From Acidobacteriota bacterium (GTDB lineage: Bacteria > Acidobacteriota > Terriglobia > Bryobacterales > Bryobacteraceae): a DNA stretch of 43,015 nt. The stretch's first letter is position 1. Each line of letters opens with the position of its first letter. Made by a program: the position numbers and the translations under genes. The notes beneath the pieces are model-generated. The model was given only the letters and a program-made list of their open reading frames with translations. It was not told the DNA's origin and did not search any database. Shown here one piece after another: positions 32,514 through 41,136 of this stretch. The DNA lies in assembly GCA_016870995.1 (NCBI GenBank), contig VFZU01000044.1, forward strand, positions 1-43,015. Direction: 5' to 3'.

Positions 32514-34016
32514 CTACAGCAGCCCTTTGCCCCAGGGTCCCCAAATCGCAAGCGTCATTGCCTTCTCGCCGAACTCTGACCCAATCGGTACCAGCAAAGG
32601 ACTCTTGTAGGGTTGCGTCGTTCGAATTGTCGACCGGCCATAAATATTCACGAACAGCGTCTCGCCGTCCGGGCTGAAGCACGCCCCCGCAAATTCTGTT
32701 GAGCTATGGATGTTTTTGGCAAAGTAGAACAGTTCGCCTGCTGGCGACACCCCCAGCAAGTGCTGTGCGCCTCCTCCGTCTTCGCAAACCACCAATCCAC
32801 CCCGAGGCGACACTGCGATATTGTCGGGGAAGTCCATCAAGTGCAAATGAGGGGTCTCAAACAGTAACCACACGGTCTCCGTATCCGGCTCGTAGACCCA
32901 AATTTGCCCTAACCCCTCGTTGCCTCCGTTGGTCGCAGTGAAGTAAATCTTCCGTTCCCAATACCAAATCCCCTCGAGACGCCTCCAGATCGCTCCTCCG
33001 TTGTTCAGGCCCTGGTGAAATACTGCCGATCGTGTCACACCATTTACGTCAAGCGAAGGCGGAACAGGGTCTGGATTTGGCACGTCCACCCAACTCACCG
33101 CCAGTTTCACTCCTACTTTTTGGTCGAGCGCCGTCTCATACCCGTTCACTCCGCCCACACGCATCATCTGCAGCCGTCCGCCCATCGTTGCCAACTCTCC
33201 CGGCTTGGTCACCTGGCGCTCTGGTACGAAACGGTAAAACCCTGAGACGTCGCCCTGGTCTTCGGTCTCATAGATGATCCCTGTCCGCGGATCTACCGCA
33301 GCGGCCTCATGCGCAAAGCGGCCCAGTTGCTTCAGTGCCACCGGCGTTACCGGCCGTCCTGGCGCTGTGTCGACTGGTACCTCAAACGCATAACCGTGGT
33401 TCTGTGCCGTCCCCGCAGCTGACTGCTGTTCCAGCGTCTCCTCGCAGGAAAGCCAACTCCCCCAAGGCGTTACACCGCCCGCGCAATTCCGCCACGTTCC
33501 CACGAGGCTCCACCACTCGCGAATCTTTCGGCGTGTGCGCGCGTCCACTTCGATCGACGTTGTTCCTCCAAGCGTGAAAGCGTCGTAGGCAAACGAGCGC
33601 GGCCCAAAATCGGTGCCCAGCAAGTGGCTCAAGATACCGGCGCTCGTCGAAGTGCTACCCGCTGGCCTCGGTCGCAGCCGGCTTGCTGGCTCTGCGTCCT
33701 CGTGGTTTCGGATCAGCATGATGTTTCCGTTCGCCAATGGAAAAGCCCCCATCCCGTCCATTGCTTTAGGCACGGGAAATCCGTCTGCCATTTGGTCCCC
33801 TTCCCAACTCACCACCGTGTACTGAAAGCCCGGCGGCAACATCAACTCGTTGCCCGCAGGCCGCAGGAAGCCGTAGCCGGGGCTCGTCAATGCCTCCGCC
33901 CTTCCATCACGCACGCTCTCCGCGCGCGCTTCCAGCGCCCCGAACAATCCAGCTCCTCCCGCACCAGCACGCAGCAATCCCCGTCGGCTCAGCCGTCCAT
34001 TCTGCGAATTTGCCAT
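32514..34016 (-). CDS. Tat-exported PhoX/DUF839 phosphatase-like protein
   Basis: The 500-residue protein carries a twin-arginine leader (GRLSRRGLLRAGAGGAGLFG) and matches DUF839, the family of PhoX alkaline phosphatases. Segments include PPGFQYTVVSWEGDQMADGF near 70, LIRNHEDAEP near 112, TPWGSWLSCEETLEQ near 188, a FAHEAAAVDPRTGIIYETED stretch near 240 and FSPDGETLFVNIYG near the end. The repeating D/E-rich turns fit a beta-propeller with calcium and iron sites. A phosphate-ester substrate is probable, but phosphatase activity in this branch is not proved. An upstream ATG would add 29 residues; the ATG at 34016 follows AGAAGGAGAGAC and puts the RR near the start, so it is preferred. No Pho-regulon box was recognised. 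Confidence 0.87.
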   Translation of the reverse strand: MANSQNGRLSRRGLLRAGAGGAGLFGALEARAESVRDGRAEALTSPGYGFLRPAGNELMLPPGFQYTVVSWEGDQMADGFPVPKAMDGMGAFPLANGNIMLIRNHEDAEPASRLRPRPAGSTSTSAGILSHLLGTDFGPRSFAYDAFTLGGTTSIEVDARTRRKIREWWSLVGTWRNCAGGVTPWGSWLSCEETLEQQSAAGTAQNHGYAFEVPVDTAPGRPVTPVALKQLGRFAHEAAAVDPRTGIIYETEDQGDVSGFYRFVPERQVTKPGELATMGGRLQMMRVGGVNGYETALDQKVGVKLAVSWVDVPNPDPVPPSLDVNGVTRSAVFHQGLNNGGAIWRRLEGIWYWERKIYFTATNGGNEGLGQIWVYEPDTETVWLLFETPHLHLMDFPDNIAVSPRGGLVVCEDGGGAQHLLGVSPAGELFYFAKNIHSSTEFAGACFSPDGETLFVNIYGRSTIRTTQPYKSPLLVPIGSEFGEKAMTLAIWGPWGKGLL

Positions 34017-34096
34017 CTTGCTGTCTCTCCTTCTATGACTTGGTTTTTGCCCCAGTCCACGGCACGCGGAGGTAAATCTATCGAATCCAGATCCTG

Positions 34097-34279
34097 GTGT
34101 CAAAGTCGTTCAAGCTGCGAGAACATTTATTTCGCGATTCTTTTCAAACATTTGCGCTAGAGGTGCTTCAAGCTGAGATCGCAGGTGCCCATATTCTCAA
34201 GCCGGTGGGAGTGGAAGGCACCCATCACGAGGCCGCGTCAAAGACGTTGGTCCGGAACATATTGTCCTTCCGGTTTTGA
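34097..34279 (+). CDS. Possible small protein upstream of the glycosyltransferase gene
   Basis: A 60-codon frame starts at GTG 34097 and ends with TGA ten bases before the next gene's ATG. It reads plausibly (FALEVLQAEIAGAHILKPVG and then EGTHHEAASKTL) with mixed hydrophobic and charged residues. No ribosome-binding site precedes the GTG, and no known family is recognised. It fills most of the 272-bp gap between the PhoX gene and the glycosyltransferase-like gene. It may be a coupled leader peptide, gene remains, or chance. Confidence 0.22.
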   Translation: MSKSFKLREHLFRDSFQTFALEVLQAEIAGAHILKPVGVEGTHHEAASKTLVRNILSFRF

Positions 34280-34288
34280 GGACTCCTC

Positions 34289-35314
34289 ATGTTTCAGCCA
34301 GTTGCCCCGTCGTTTCCCCGGCCGCTTTCTATTCAAGCCGCCGGCGTCTCGACACTCGACGTTTGCACAATAATCTCTAATCCCGTGCGGTACGCATCCC
34401 GCTACCGTTTGTTTGAAGGCTTCAAAGCTCAAAACGAAGGCCCCCACATCCGCCATTGGACTGTGGAAGTCGCTTATGGCAATCGCCCGTTTGCCATCAC
34501 GGACCCCACTAATCCTCGCCATTTGCAACTTCGCACACAAAGTGAGCTCTGGCATAAAGAGAACGCACTCAACCTGTTGTTCGCGCACGTTCTGCGTCAT
34601 CAACCGGACGCCGAGTACTTCGCGTGGGTCGACGCCGATGTCACATTCGCTCGTCCTGATTGGGCTTATGAGACGATCCAGCAATTGCAGCATTATCAGG
34701 TGGTGCAGATGTTTAGCCATGCTCTCGATCTCGGGCCGAAATATGAGCCCGTTGGGCCGATCAAGAACGGCTTTGCCTGGATGTACTACAACGAACCCAA
34801 AGTGGAACGCAGTGCCGCAGCTGGTCGTATGCGCACTGCCGATGGCTATTACGGATATTCAAAAGGTGGCTATTGGCACCCCGGCTTCGCCTGGGCCGCC
34901 AGACGATCGGCGATCGATGCGCTTGGCTGTCTGCTCGATTTCTGCGTCGTTGGTTCGGCGGATTGGCACATGGCTGCCTGCCTGATTGGCGAAGGGGAAA
35001 AGACACTCTCGCGACAGCTGCATCCCACCTACAAGCGCGAAGTGCTTGAATGGCAGGACCGGGCCAACCGATTCGTCAAGGGCAACATTGGATACGTCGA
35101 CGGTCTGCTGAATCATCACTGGCACGGGCGCAAGGTCGACCGGTACTACAGCGACCGCTGGCGCATTCTGGTCGATAACAAATACAACCCGGAGACGGAT
35201 CTCAAACGGGATGCTCAGGGCTTGTATGTTCTGATGGATCGAAGCCAGGGGCTGCGAGACGGCATTCGCACCTACTTCCGATCCCGCAATGAGGACTCGA
35301 TCGACCTCGCCTAG
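34289..35314 (+). CDS. Glycosyltransferase-like protein (GT-A fold suspected)
   Basis: The 341-residue protein resembles a nucleotide-sugar transferase: STLDVCTIISNPVRYASRYR near 21-40 is a Rossmann-like start, and FAWVDADVTFARPDW (111-125) holds a D-A-D (115-117) suited to metal and sugar-nucleotide binding. GYYGYSKGGYWHPGFAWAA near 190 and GSADWHMAACLIGE near 225 follow. The sequence is rich in Trp/Tyr/His, and NHHWHGRK near 275 is striking. There is no signal peptide. The family resembles stand-alone glycosyltransferases seen in phages and cyanobacteria, but the acceptor is unknown. The start has GAGGA just upstream, within the palindrome GAGGACTCCTC that touches the ATG. It is next to the histidine kinase but with a normal 12-bp gap. 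Confidence 0.65.
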   Translation: MFQPVAPSFPRPLSIQAAGVSTLDVCTIISNPVRYASRYRLFEGFKAQNEGPHIRHWTVEVAYGNRPFAITDPTNPRHLQLRTQSELWHKENALNLLFAHVLRHQPDAEYFAWVDADVTFARPDWAYETIQQLQHYQVVQMFSHALDLGPKYEPVGPIKNGFAWMYYNEPKVERSAAAGRMRTADGYYGYSKGGYWHPGFAWAARRSAIDALGCLLDFCVVGSADWHMAACLIGEGEKTLSRQLHPTYKREVLEWQDRANRFVKGNIGYVDGLLNHHWHGRKVDRYYSDRWRILVDNKYNPETDLKRDAQGLYVLMDRSQGLRDGIRTYFRSRNEDSIDLA

Positions 35315-35326
35315 AATAAAACCAGC

Positions 35327-36772
35327 ATGGCGAATCTCAAAGAAGCACCGCGTCAGTTGAAACGTCGTGCGTTTCAACTGTTCGGCAATTTGGCGATTCG
35401 CCCCAAGCTGCTTTTACTCCACAACCTTTTCTTTCTGGTTCTCGCGATCGGCGTTTACTGGAGTGTGATACCGCTGTTTGAGCGGCGTGTGGCTAGCGCC
35501 AAGCAGCGGGAATTCACACTCCTGGCTCAGTTGTTCACCGATGATGGCGGCTTGCCGGCTCTCCAGTTGAAGGGGCTCTATACCTACAGCCAGGGCGACG
35601 CCGCCACTCTCGCCATGCCGCGGGCTGCTGTCGAGTATCTCAATGAGAATCCCACACGCGTGTTCGTCAACCCCGCAATCTCAGACACGATTTATAAGCG
35701 TGCGGCGATTGCTGGGCTGTACCGCGCGATCACGATCCCCGAGGTCTATTACGACGGCCTCGTCACCCGGGCGAAGTACACGCTTTTCATTGTGCTCGCC
35801 ATCCTTTACCTTGCCGCTATTCTGCTGCTTGAATTCGTGGTGATGCCGACGTACGTTTACCGCCGCATCCAACTGTTTCTTGACGCTGATGATGCGGCTC
35901 GTGCGGATGATCGTAATCGGGAGTTGATTCCTGAAGGCGAAATCCTCGACGACGAAATCGGCAAGATCATGATTTCCCGCAACGACACGATGCGGCGGCT
36001 CCGTCATCAGAATGAAGAACTCGAGGCGGCGCGCTCGAAGCTGCTTGAACAGGACCGCCTTGCTTCGCTCGGTTTGTTGTCCGCTTCGGTAGCTCATGAG
36101 CTAAATACGCCGCTCGCGGTGCTTCAGGGCTACATCGAGAAGTTTGCTGAAGAGCGCCAATCCCCCCAAAGCTCCGAGCGCCTTTCTCGCATGCTCAAAA
36201 TGACACAGCGCCTTCGCCGCATTTCCGAATCGCTGGTCGGGTTCTCCCGCGTACGCCGTGAACAAAACGAACCTGTTTCGGTGAGGACGCTGGTTGAAGA
36301 AGCTTGGCATATCGCCTCGATCGACGAGAAGGCAGCCCGAGTCGCGTTTTTCAACGAAACGAAGCCAATCGATGCGGTCTTGGGCAACTACGACAGGCTG
36401 TTGCAAGTGTTTCTGAATCTGATCCGCAACGCTCTGCAAGCTGTTCCATCTTCGGGTGGTGAAATTCGCGTCATCACTTGCCCGATTCGAGGGGAGGGTA
36501 AAGAGATGCTCTCGATCCGCGTCGAGGATAACGGTCCCGGCATTCCGGCTGACGTGCTGCCCGACATCTTCGATGCCTTCGTCTCGACGCGGCTCGATTC
36601 AAAAGGCACAGGTTTAGGCCTTACCGTCTCAGAGGGAATCGTTCATCAGCATGGAGGCGGGATTTCCGCGTCCAATCGCACCGGTGGCGGCGCGATCCTT
36701 GAGGTCCGCCTCTTAGCCAGCGCGCCGAATGCGAGCAGTGTCGAGCCCCGCAGAGACCGGCAGGCGTCGTAG
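35327..36772 (+). CDS. Orphan membrane sensor histidine kinase
   Basis: The 481-residue protein has two transmembrane helices (about 28-48 and 151-171) around a periplasmic sensor of about 100 residues (60-148). A HAMP-like linker and coiled coil follow (180-243). The dimerisation domain has the phosphoacceptor His257 in ASVAHELNTPLAVLQGYI, and the ATP-binding domain shows the N box (NLIRNALQAV, Asn368), G1 (DNGPGIP, 401-407) and G2 (KGTGLGL). It should autophosphorylate in response to an envelope signal. No response regulator gene is in the window, so its partner is elsewhere. The last 60 bases overlap the opposite-strand DegT-like gene, and the C-terminal tail after the kinase core is short and basic. 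Confidence 0.93.
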   Translation: MANLKEAPRQLKRRAFQLFGNLAIRPKLLLLHNLFFLVLAIGVYWSVIPLFERRVASAKQREFTLLAQLFTDDGGLPALQLKGLYTYSQGDAATLAMPRAAVEYLNENPTRVFVNPAISDTIYKRAAIAGLYRAITIPEVYYDGLVTRAKYTLFIVLAILYLAAILLLEFVVMPTYVYRRIQLFLDADDAARADDRNRELIPEGEILDDEIGKIMISRNDTMRRLRHQNEELEAARSKLLEQDRLASLGLLSASVAHELNTPLAVLQGYIEKFAEERQSPQSSERLSRMLKMTQRLRRISESLVGFSRVRREQNEPVSVRTLVEEAWHIASIDEKAARVAFFNETKPIDAVLGNYDRLLQVFLNLIRNALQAVPSSGGEIRVITCPIRGEGKEMLSIRVEDNGPGIPADVLPDIFDAFVSTRLDSKGTGLGLTVSEGIVHQHGGGISASNRTGGGAILEVRLLASAPNASSVEPRRDRQAS

Positions 36773-37369
36773 TTCTTCAAACTGAAAAGCGGTCTGGCGG
36801 GCAGAAACGCGCGCGCATTCCTCAATCAGGCCTTTGTGTTCGCGCCATTGGTCGACAACAAGAACCTGGGCCTCAATTGCGCTCATGCCGGGGTAATCCC
36901 GCTTACGGCCGCGCCACTCGGGCATCCGGCTTGCCTTGATGCCAAACGAAGCCAATGCCTCCCGAAATCCTTCCGCACCATCGTGGATCAGCTGCGAATC
37001 TACTCGTAGCAGGCTGTCGGCCATCCCTTGTACGCCCGGAGCGATTTTCTCCCACCGAGCGTGACCGCCCTCGCCCTCGACCTGCAAATGGATTCCCCGC
37101 AGTTCCGTCACCCCCCGAAGCGATTCCCAATCCCCGATCACCCCGAATACTGGTGCTACATACACCCCGCGCGTGTGTACCGTCACCTGGTCAGTCACCG
37201 TGGCTGGCGTCATGCTCATTGTTTCCGGGTCCAGATCGGCGAATACCGGTTCTATTCCCTGGCACGCAATCCCCGCCAAAAGCTCGGCCGGTGCCAGTAC
37301 CGGTACGATTACCTCGTCGTTTGTCCCCATAGCGCCATTCCATTCCACCATACTTTTATCGGCCCGCAC
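36713..37369 (-). CDS. Shrunken DegT/DnrJ/EryC1-type aminotransferase relative
   Basis: The 218-residue protein starts like a sugar aminotransferase (EVIVPVLAPAELLAGIACQG, then PVFADLDPETMSMTP, about 19-54) and near 170 has YPGMSAIEAQVLVVDQWREH, matching the family's late R-M-x-x-x-x-A-A-x-x-x-x-Q-x-x helix. Full members have about 370 residues; here the middle that holds the PLP-binding Lys and the D-x-A-x-x-x-G segment is missing. A different short stretch (HLQVEGEGGHARWEKIAPGV) replaces it. It is therefore probably not an active PLP enzyme: either a decayed gene, fused by deletion, or a small protein reusing the fold. GTG at 37369 with AAGGAA upstream is the best start; ATG at 37351 lacks a ribosome-binding site. 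Its end overlaps the histidine kinase gene by 60 bp. Confidence 0.55.
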   Translation of the reverse strand: MRADKSMVEWNGAMGTNDEVIVPVLAPAELLAGIACQGIEPVFADLDPETMSMTPATVTDQVTVHTRGVYVAPVFGVIGDWESLRGVTELRGIHLQVEGEGGHARWEKIAPGVQGMADSLLRVDSQLIHDGAEGFREALASFGIKASRMPEWRGRKRDYPGMSAIEAQVLVVDQWREHKGLIEECARVSARQTAFQFEELRRLPVSAGLDTARIRRAG

Positions 37370-37452
37370 AATTAAATTCCTTACCGGTCCAGACGAATTC
37401 CTTTATTTCCTTTACTTTGCAAGTGCTTATTGTGCTAACCTAACAAATTGTC

Positions 37453-38757
37453 ATGCGTGTCCCCGAACTCATACAGCGTAAGCGCGACGGCGAAGAACTA
37501 GAGCAAGAAGAGCTGGCGTTTCTCGTCGAAGGCTATTTGCGGGGTGAAATTCCCGACTACCAGATGTCCGCCTTCCTGATGGCCGTGTTCTTTAAAGGCC
37601 TGACCGAAGCGGAAACGGACAATCTCACTGCCCTGATGATTGCCTCCGGAGAGAAATTGGATTTGTCCGATATCCCGGGCCTAAAGGTGGATAAGCACTC
37701 CACTGGCGGCGTCGGCGACAAGACCAGCTTGATTGCTGCCCCTTTGGCCGCAGCCGCTGGCGTGGTTGTCCCGATGATCTCCGGCCGGTCCCTTGGACAT
37801 ACGGGCGGAACCCTCGACAAGCTGGAGTCAATCCCCGGCTTTAATGTCAACCTCACAATCGATCAGTTCAAGGCGCAGTTGGCTGAGCACAAGCTCGCCT
37901 TCATGGGTCAAACCGATCAGGTTGCCCCGGTCGACGGTAAGCTTTACGCCCTTCGTGATGTCACCGCTACCATCGAATCCATCCCGCTCATTGCCAGCTC
38001 GATCATGTCGAAAAAGGTGGCCGCTAGTCTGGACGCTCTGATCCTCGACGTAAAGGTCGGGGCCGGTGCATTCATGAAGCAGCAGGTGCATGCCCGTCGT
38101 CTGGCCCAGTTGATGGTTGGCATCGGCCGCCGTCTCGACAAGAAGGTCCAGGCTCTCATCACCGACATGAACCAACCTCTCGGCTTTGCCGTGGGCAATG
38201 CTCTCGAAGTGATGGAAGTGTCGCAGACCCTCCAGAATTCAGGCCCGATTGATCTTACCCGCTTGAGCCTGGAACTGGCTGCTCGCATGATTCATCTGGC
38301 CAAGGTCACCCCCACGCTCGATGCGGCTCGCGAATTGGCTCAAACCAAACTGCTCGACGGTTCTGGCTACCGCAAGTTCAAAGAAGTCATCACCGCTCAG
38401 GGCGGCAATGCGCAGGTTCTTGATCGATTTGACTTGTTGCCGAACGCGACAGGTATGCGCGAAATCGTGACTCCTCGTGGCGGCTACGTCAGCGCCATTG
38501 ATGCAGAAGGCGTTGGTAAGGCAGTTGTGATGATTGGCGGAGGCCGCAATCTCTCCACCGACGCAATTGACCACGCTGTCGGCATCATTCTTGAAGTGAA
38601 GGTTGGCCAGAAGGTCGACGCAGGCTCTGTGCTGTGCCGCCTGTATCACACCAGCGAAAACAACCTCGAAGGGGCTGCAGAAATCGTGGAAGATTCCTTC
38701 CGCATTTCCTCGACCGCTCCCGAGCAACGCGACATCCTGCTTGAAGTAGTAGGCTAG
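37453..38757 (+). CDS. deoA: Pyrimidine-nucleoside (thymidine) phosphorylase
   Basis: The 434-residue enzyme cleaves thymidine/uridine with phosphate to the base and (deoxy)ribose 1-phosphate. [13 protein letters not shown] (76-88), [20 protein letters not shown] (about 114-133) and a Lys/Ser-rich [13 protein letters not shown] segment near 180 form the phosphate and nucleoside sites. The C-terminal domain with [20 protein letters not shown] matches the pyrimidine-nucleoside phosphorylase family; whether it prefers thymidine only (deoA) or several pyrimidines (pdp) is not clear. It leads the five-gene salvage operon; nupC follows five bases later. The ATG has no Shine-Dalgarno sequence and lies behind an AT-rich stretch, so a short or absent leader is possible. 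Confidence 0.94.
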   Translation: MRVPELIQRKRDGEELEQEELAFLVEGYLRGEIPDYQMSAFLMAVFFKGLTEAETDNLTALMIASGEKLDLSDIPGLKVDKHSTGGVGDKTSLIAAPLAAAAGVVVPMISGRSLGHTGGTLDKLESIPGFNVNLTIDQFKAQLAEHKLAFMGQTDQVAPVDGKLYALRDVTATIESIPLIASSIMSKKVAASLDALILDVKVGAGAFMKQQVHARRLAQLMVGIGRRLDKKVQALITDMNQPLGFAVGNALEVMEVSQTLQNSGPIDLTRLSLELAARMIHLAKVTPTLDAARELAQTKLLDGSGYRKFKEVITAQGGNAQVLDRFDLLPNATGMREIVTPRGGYVSAIDAEGVGKAVVMIGGGRNLSTDAIDHAVGIILEVKVGQKVDAGSVLCRLYHTSENNLEGAAEIVEDSFRISSTAPEQRDILLEVVG

Positions 38758-38762
38758 TTCGT

Positions 38763-39956
38763 ATGATCGGCCTCCTGGGCCTGGTCGCGATTCTCGCGGC
38801 CTGCTACCTACTATCCACAAACCGAACCGCAATCAAACCGAGGCTCCTCATCTGGGGCCTCGGTTTACAATTTGGCTTCGCGATTCTCGTTTTGAAGACT
38901 CCGCTGGGTTCTGCCTTTCAGGTTGCATCCACGACGGTAAACAACCTCCTCAAATACTCTGAGGAGGGGGCTTCGTTCCTATTCGGAGACAAGCTAGGCA
39001 AAGCTAACGCCGAGTTCGGTGTGCTGTTTGCCTTTCAGGTGCTTCCGATCGTAATCTTCATCGCCAGCTTGTTCTCAGTCATGTATTACCTGGGCGTAAT
39101 GCAAGTTGTGATTGGGGCGATGGCACGCATCATGCGCCGCACAATGGGTGGCTCGGGTGCGGAGTCTACCAACGTTGCTGCTTCGATCTTCATGGGGCAA
39201 ACGGAAGCGCCTCTTACCATTCGGCCGTTTCTTGCAAACCTCACCGAGAGTGAGTTGTTCACGATCATGGCTAGCGGTATGGCACACGTCTCTGGTGCCA
39301 CTATGGCAGCCTATGTGAAGTTCGCCGGCGTTTCGATCGAACACTTGTTGACCGCAGTCATCATGACTGCCCCGGCGACAATCCTGCTGGCGAAGATGCT
39401 AGTACCCGAGACTGGTGAGCCCGAGACTTCTGGCGACGTGAAGCTGCAGGTGGAGAAGCCTGGCGTGAACGTGATCGATGCCGCCGCCCGCGGCGCAGGC
39501 GACGGTCTCCAATTGGCGCTGAATATCGGTGGCATGCTGATCGCGTTTCTAAGTCTGATCGCGCTGGTCAATGGTTGTTTGACAGGCCTGGGAGCGCCAA
39601 CCCTACAAACGCTTCTCGGCTATGCCTTCGCTCCTGTTGCCTGGCTCTTGGGGGTTGCCTGGAATGATTGCCGCACGATTGGGCAGTTTCTAGGTACCCG
39701 TCTGGTGCTCAATGAATTCGTTGCCTTTATTGAACTGGGCAAAGTGAAAGCTCAGTTGGATCCGCGTTCTTTCACCATCGCCACCTTCGCCCTTTGCGGC
39801 TTCGCCAACCTCAGCTCAGTGGCGATTCAAGTGGGTGGTATGGGTGCGCTGATGCCGACTCGTAAATCTGATATTGCCCGCCTCGGGCTCAAGGCCGTTA
39901 TGGCCGGAACCATGGCCAACTTCATGTCGGCCTGTATCGCAGGGATGTTGCTATGA
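38763..39956 (+). CDS. NupC-type concentrative nucleoside transporter
   Basis: The 397-residue inner-membrane protein is a CNT-family nucleoside/cation symporter. It has about ten hydrophobic helices with the paired signature motifs [15 protein letters not shown] near 140 and [12 protein letters not shown] near 318. The first helix is directly at the N-terminus ([17 protein letters not shown]). A G-x-x-N-region [18 protein letters not shown] near 343 completes the nucleoside site. It should bring nucleosides into the cell for the phosphorylases on either side. It lies five bases after deoA and overlaps the purine nucleoside phosphorylase by ATGA. Substrate preference cannot be told from the sequence. 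Confidence 0.94.
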   Translation: MIGLLGLVAILAACYLLSTNRTAIKPRLLIWGLGLQFGFAILVLKTPLGSAFQVASTTVNNLLKYSEEGASFLFGDKLGKANAEFGVLFAFQVLPIVIFIASLFSVMYYLGVMQVVIGAMARIMRRTMGGSGAESTNVAASIFMGQTEAPLTIRPFLANLTESELFTIMASGMAHVSGATMAAYVKFAGVSIEHLLTAVIMTAPATILLAKMLVPETGEPETSGDVKLQVEKPGVNVIDAAARGAGDGLQLALNIGGMLIAFLSLIALVNGCLTGLGAPTLQTLLGYAFAPVAWLLGVAWNDCRTIGQFLGTRLVLNEFVAFIELGKVKAQLDPRSFTIATFALCGFANLSSVAIQVGGMGALMPTRKSDIARLGLKAVMAGTMANFMSACIAGMLL

Positions 39957-40753
39957 TCGATCAACTCGCGTGGCTTGAAGCCCGGGTGACAACCAAGCCA
40001 CAGGTTGCGATTGTTCTCGGTTCGGGTTTGGGGCAGATGGCGGATGCCGTCGAGAATCCGCAAGTCATTCGCTACGAAGACATTCCGGGTTGGCCGCTCA
40101 GCACGGCTGTGGGCCATGCCGGCAAGTTGATCTTTGGTCAACTCGAAGGCCGCAATGTTGTTGTCATGTCGGGTCGGGCCCATTATTACGAAGGCCACTC
40201 GATCGACAAGGTCGTGCTTGGAGTTCGCGTGTTGGCGCGGCTCGGTGCGCGTCAGGTGATTCTCACCAATGCGGCGGGAGGCATCAATCTCAGCTACCAT
40301 CGCGGCGCGCTGGTGCTAATCACCGATCACATCAACCTACAAGGCACCAATCCGTTGCTGGGCCCCAACGACGATAGCCTCGGTCCTCGCTTTCCGGACA
40401 TGACCTTTTGCTATTCGCCTCGCTTGCGCGCATTAGCTGAAGAGCAGGCTCATCACATTGGAGTACCTCTGCAGCATGGCGTTTACGCCTGTCTGTCGGG
40501 GCCGACCTATGAAACTCCTGCCGAAATCCGCTACCTGCGGATCATCGGTGCCGATCTGGTTGGTATGTCCACGGTGCCCGAAGCGATTGCCCTGAATCAT
40601 ATGGGGGCTGAAGTGCTTGCCTTCTCGTGCGTAACGAATATGGCCGCTGGCATCACCAACGAGAAGATCAACCATGAGGAAGTGCTTGAGACCGGACGTC
40701 AGGTTCGCGAGCAGTTCATTAGTCTGATCCGAAGCATCCTGCCGAAGCTATGA
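39953..40753 (+). CDS. punA: Purine nucleoside phosphorylase
   Basis: The 266-residue enzyme phosphorolyses inosine/guanosine-type nucleosides. The pattern [10 protein letters not shown] (18-27), [12 protein letters not shown] (74-85), [16 protein letters not shown] (103-118) and [13 protein letters not shown] near 185 belong to the trimeric PNP type (DeoD-unrelated, PunA/human PNP-like). Glu in [14 protein letters not shown] near 207 and CVTNMAAGI near 227 line the base site. It overlaps nupC and cdd by four bases each (ATGA), so the whole operon is translationally coupled. The MTA-phosphorylase sister family shares these motifs, but the Asn in CVTNMAAG supports PNP. Confidence 0.93.
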   Translation: MIDQLAWLEARVTTKPQVAIVLGSGLGQMADAVENPQVIRYEDIPGWPLSTAVGHAGKLIFGQLEGRNVVVMSGRAHYYEGHSIDKVVLGVRVLARLGARQVILTNAAGGINLSYHRGALVLITDHINLQGTNPLLGPNDDSLGPRFPDMTFCYSPRLRALAEEQAHHIGVPLQHGVYACLSGPTYETPAEIRYLRIIGADLVGMSTVPEAIALNHMGAEVLAFSCVTNMAAGITNEKINHEEVLETGRQVREQFISLIRSILPKL

Positions 40754-41136
40754 GCCTGATCGACAAAGCCCGGGCCGCCCAGGCCACCGCCTACGCCCCC
40801 TATTCGAAGTATCACGTTGGCTGTGCGCTGGAAACGAACTCGGGCGAGGTCTTCACCGGCTGCAATATCGAGAACGCCAGCTATGGCGCGACGCTGTGCG
40901 CCGAGCGCGTGGCTCTGTTCAAGGCTGTGTCTGAAGGCCATCGGAACTTTCGCCGCATCCTAATCGCCACCGACGCCTCAACTCCTGCGCCCCCCTGCGG
41001 CCTTTGTCGTCAGGCCCTCTCTGAATTTTGCACTCCAGATCTTGAGATCATCTTGTGTGGAGCCAATGACACACAACGCCGCTTTCTTTTCTCGGATCTC
41101 TTCCCTCACCCATTCGATCAGTCGTCGCTCGTTTAG
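40750..41136 (+). CDS. cdd: Cytidine deaminase
   Basis: The 128-residue, small tetrameric-type enzyme deaminates cytidine/deoxycytidine to uridine. Zinc ligands are Cys50 (in TLCAERVAL), Cys83 and Cys86 (PPCGLCRQ); Glu52 is the proton shuttle. The substrate loop CNIENASYGATLC lies just before. Length is normal for the Cys3-zinc form. It supplies uridine to the phosphorylase at the operon head. Its last 71 bases are also used, in another frame, by the start of the amidohydrolase gene. Confidence 0.96.
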   Translation: MSLIDKARAAQATAYAPYSKYHVGCALETNSGEVFTGCNIENASYGATLCAERVALFKAVSEGHRNFRRILIATDASTPAPPCGLCRQALSEFCTPDLEIILCGANDTQRRFLFSDLFPHPFDQSSLV

